Shown piece by piece: positions 7,283 to 7,474 of a DNA stretch of 7,474 nt. The first letter of the stretch is position 1, and each line of letters opens with the position of its first letter. The translations under genes and the position numbers were made by a program. Source of the stretch: Bacteroidota bacterium. GTDB taxonomy: Bacteria; Bacteroidota; Bacteroidia; Flavobacteriales_F; PHOS-HE28. Where the stretch lies: NCBI GenBank assembly GCA_023430325.1, contig JAEZAU010000110.1, positions 1 to 7,474 of the forward strand, read 5' to 3'. A model generated the notes under the pieces. It was not told the DNA's origin, made no database searches, and worked only from the letters and a program-made list of their open reading frames with translations.

Positions 7283-7339
7283 ATTGACCCATGATCTGTC
7301 TCTGAACCCCAACTCTGATCGGATCCTGACCGTCCCCTA

Positions 7340-7474
7340 TCACTTCACCACCTTCTCCTTCTCCTCCTTCAACTTCCGCATCGCGAAAAGCTCATCCCGC
7401 AGCTGCGCCGCCGCGATGAAATCCATCTCCTTCGCGGCCTTGCGCATCTGCGTTTCCAGGATCTCCAGGTTCTT
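7340..7474 (-). CDS. uvrB: UvrABC excinuclease subunit B, C-terminal fragment
   Basis: The last 44 codons and TGA of a gene entering from the right edge. The residues include EMDFIAAAQLRDELFAMRK, the UVR motif found at the C-terminus of UvrB, ending in a lysine-rich tail (KLKEEKEKVVK). In UvrB this helical hairpin contacts the matching motif of UvrC during nucleotide excision repair. UvrC and some ClpC/McsA-type proteins carry the same motif, but its position at the very C-terminus favours UvrB. It converges on marR with 98 bases between the stops. It is too short for any judgement about the rest of the protein. Confidence 0.85.
   Translation of the reverse strand, partial: KNLEILETQMRKAAKEMDFIAAAQLRDELFAMRKLKEEKEKVVK

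Noticed and set aside
7242..7339. Intrinsic terminator between marR and uvrB
   Set aside because: The only strong hairpin is the operator-like palindrome, which is AT-rich and has no T tract on either side.
1..7474. CRISPR arrays, tRNA or rRNA genes, toxin-antitoxin or phage genes
   Set aside because: No regularly spaced repeats, cloverleaf or rRNA segments, or recognisable toxin, antitoxin or phage proteins were seen on either strand.

Overview
The window looks like chromosomal DNA of a Bacteroidota bacterium, probably a Flavobacteriales-like lineage. Three large secreted proteins end in a type A C-terminal sorting domain of the type IX secretion system (T9SS), which is essentially confined to that phylum. 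The genes lack Shine-Dalgarno sequences and base composition is near 50% GC. I cannot name the species.

Layout: four minus-strand genes fill positions 62-6611 and form a likely operon. In transcription order they are a 520-residue API-like (Achromobacter protease I, lysyl endopeptidase) serine protease (5049-6611), a 737-residue paralogue (2780-4993), a 739-residue paralogue (496-2715) and a small four-helix membrane protein (62-499). Gaps are 55 and 64 bases, and the last pair overlaps by 4 bases (GTGA). All three proteases have a signal peptide, an N-terminal propeptide region, a complete His-Asp-Ser triad, all six disulfide cysteines of API plus an extra pair, and a T9SS sorting domain. 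The two longer ones are a recent tandem duplication and carry two extra beta-rich modules between catalytic and sorting domains.

A MarR-family regulator (6801-7241, plus strand) is divergent from the protease operon. A 24-bp near-perfect palindrome lies just upstream of marR, and its exact reverse complement lies just downstream. These are probably its operators. The upstream copy is in the shared intergenic region, so the regulator may control the proteases as well as itself. The last 44 codons of uvrB (7340-7474, minus) converge on marR at the right edge.

Points most worth following: the paired MarR sites; the loss of the lysine-selecting S1-pocket aspartate in the 739-residue protease, together with loss of lysines at its propeptide junction; and the membrane gene translationally coupled to that divergent protease. 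Nothing here amounts clearly to a new defence or mobile system.
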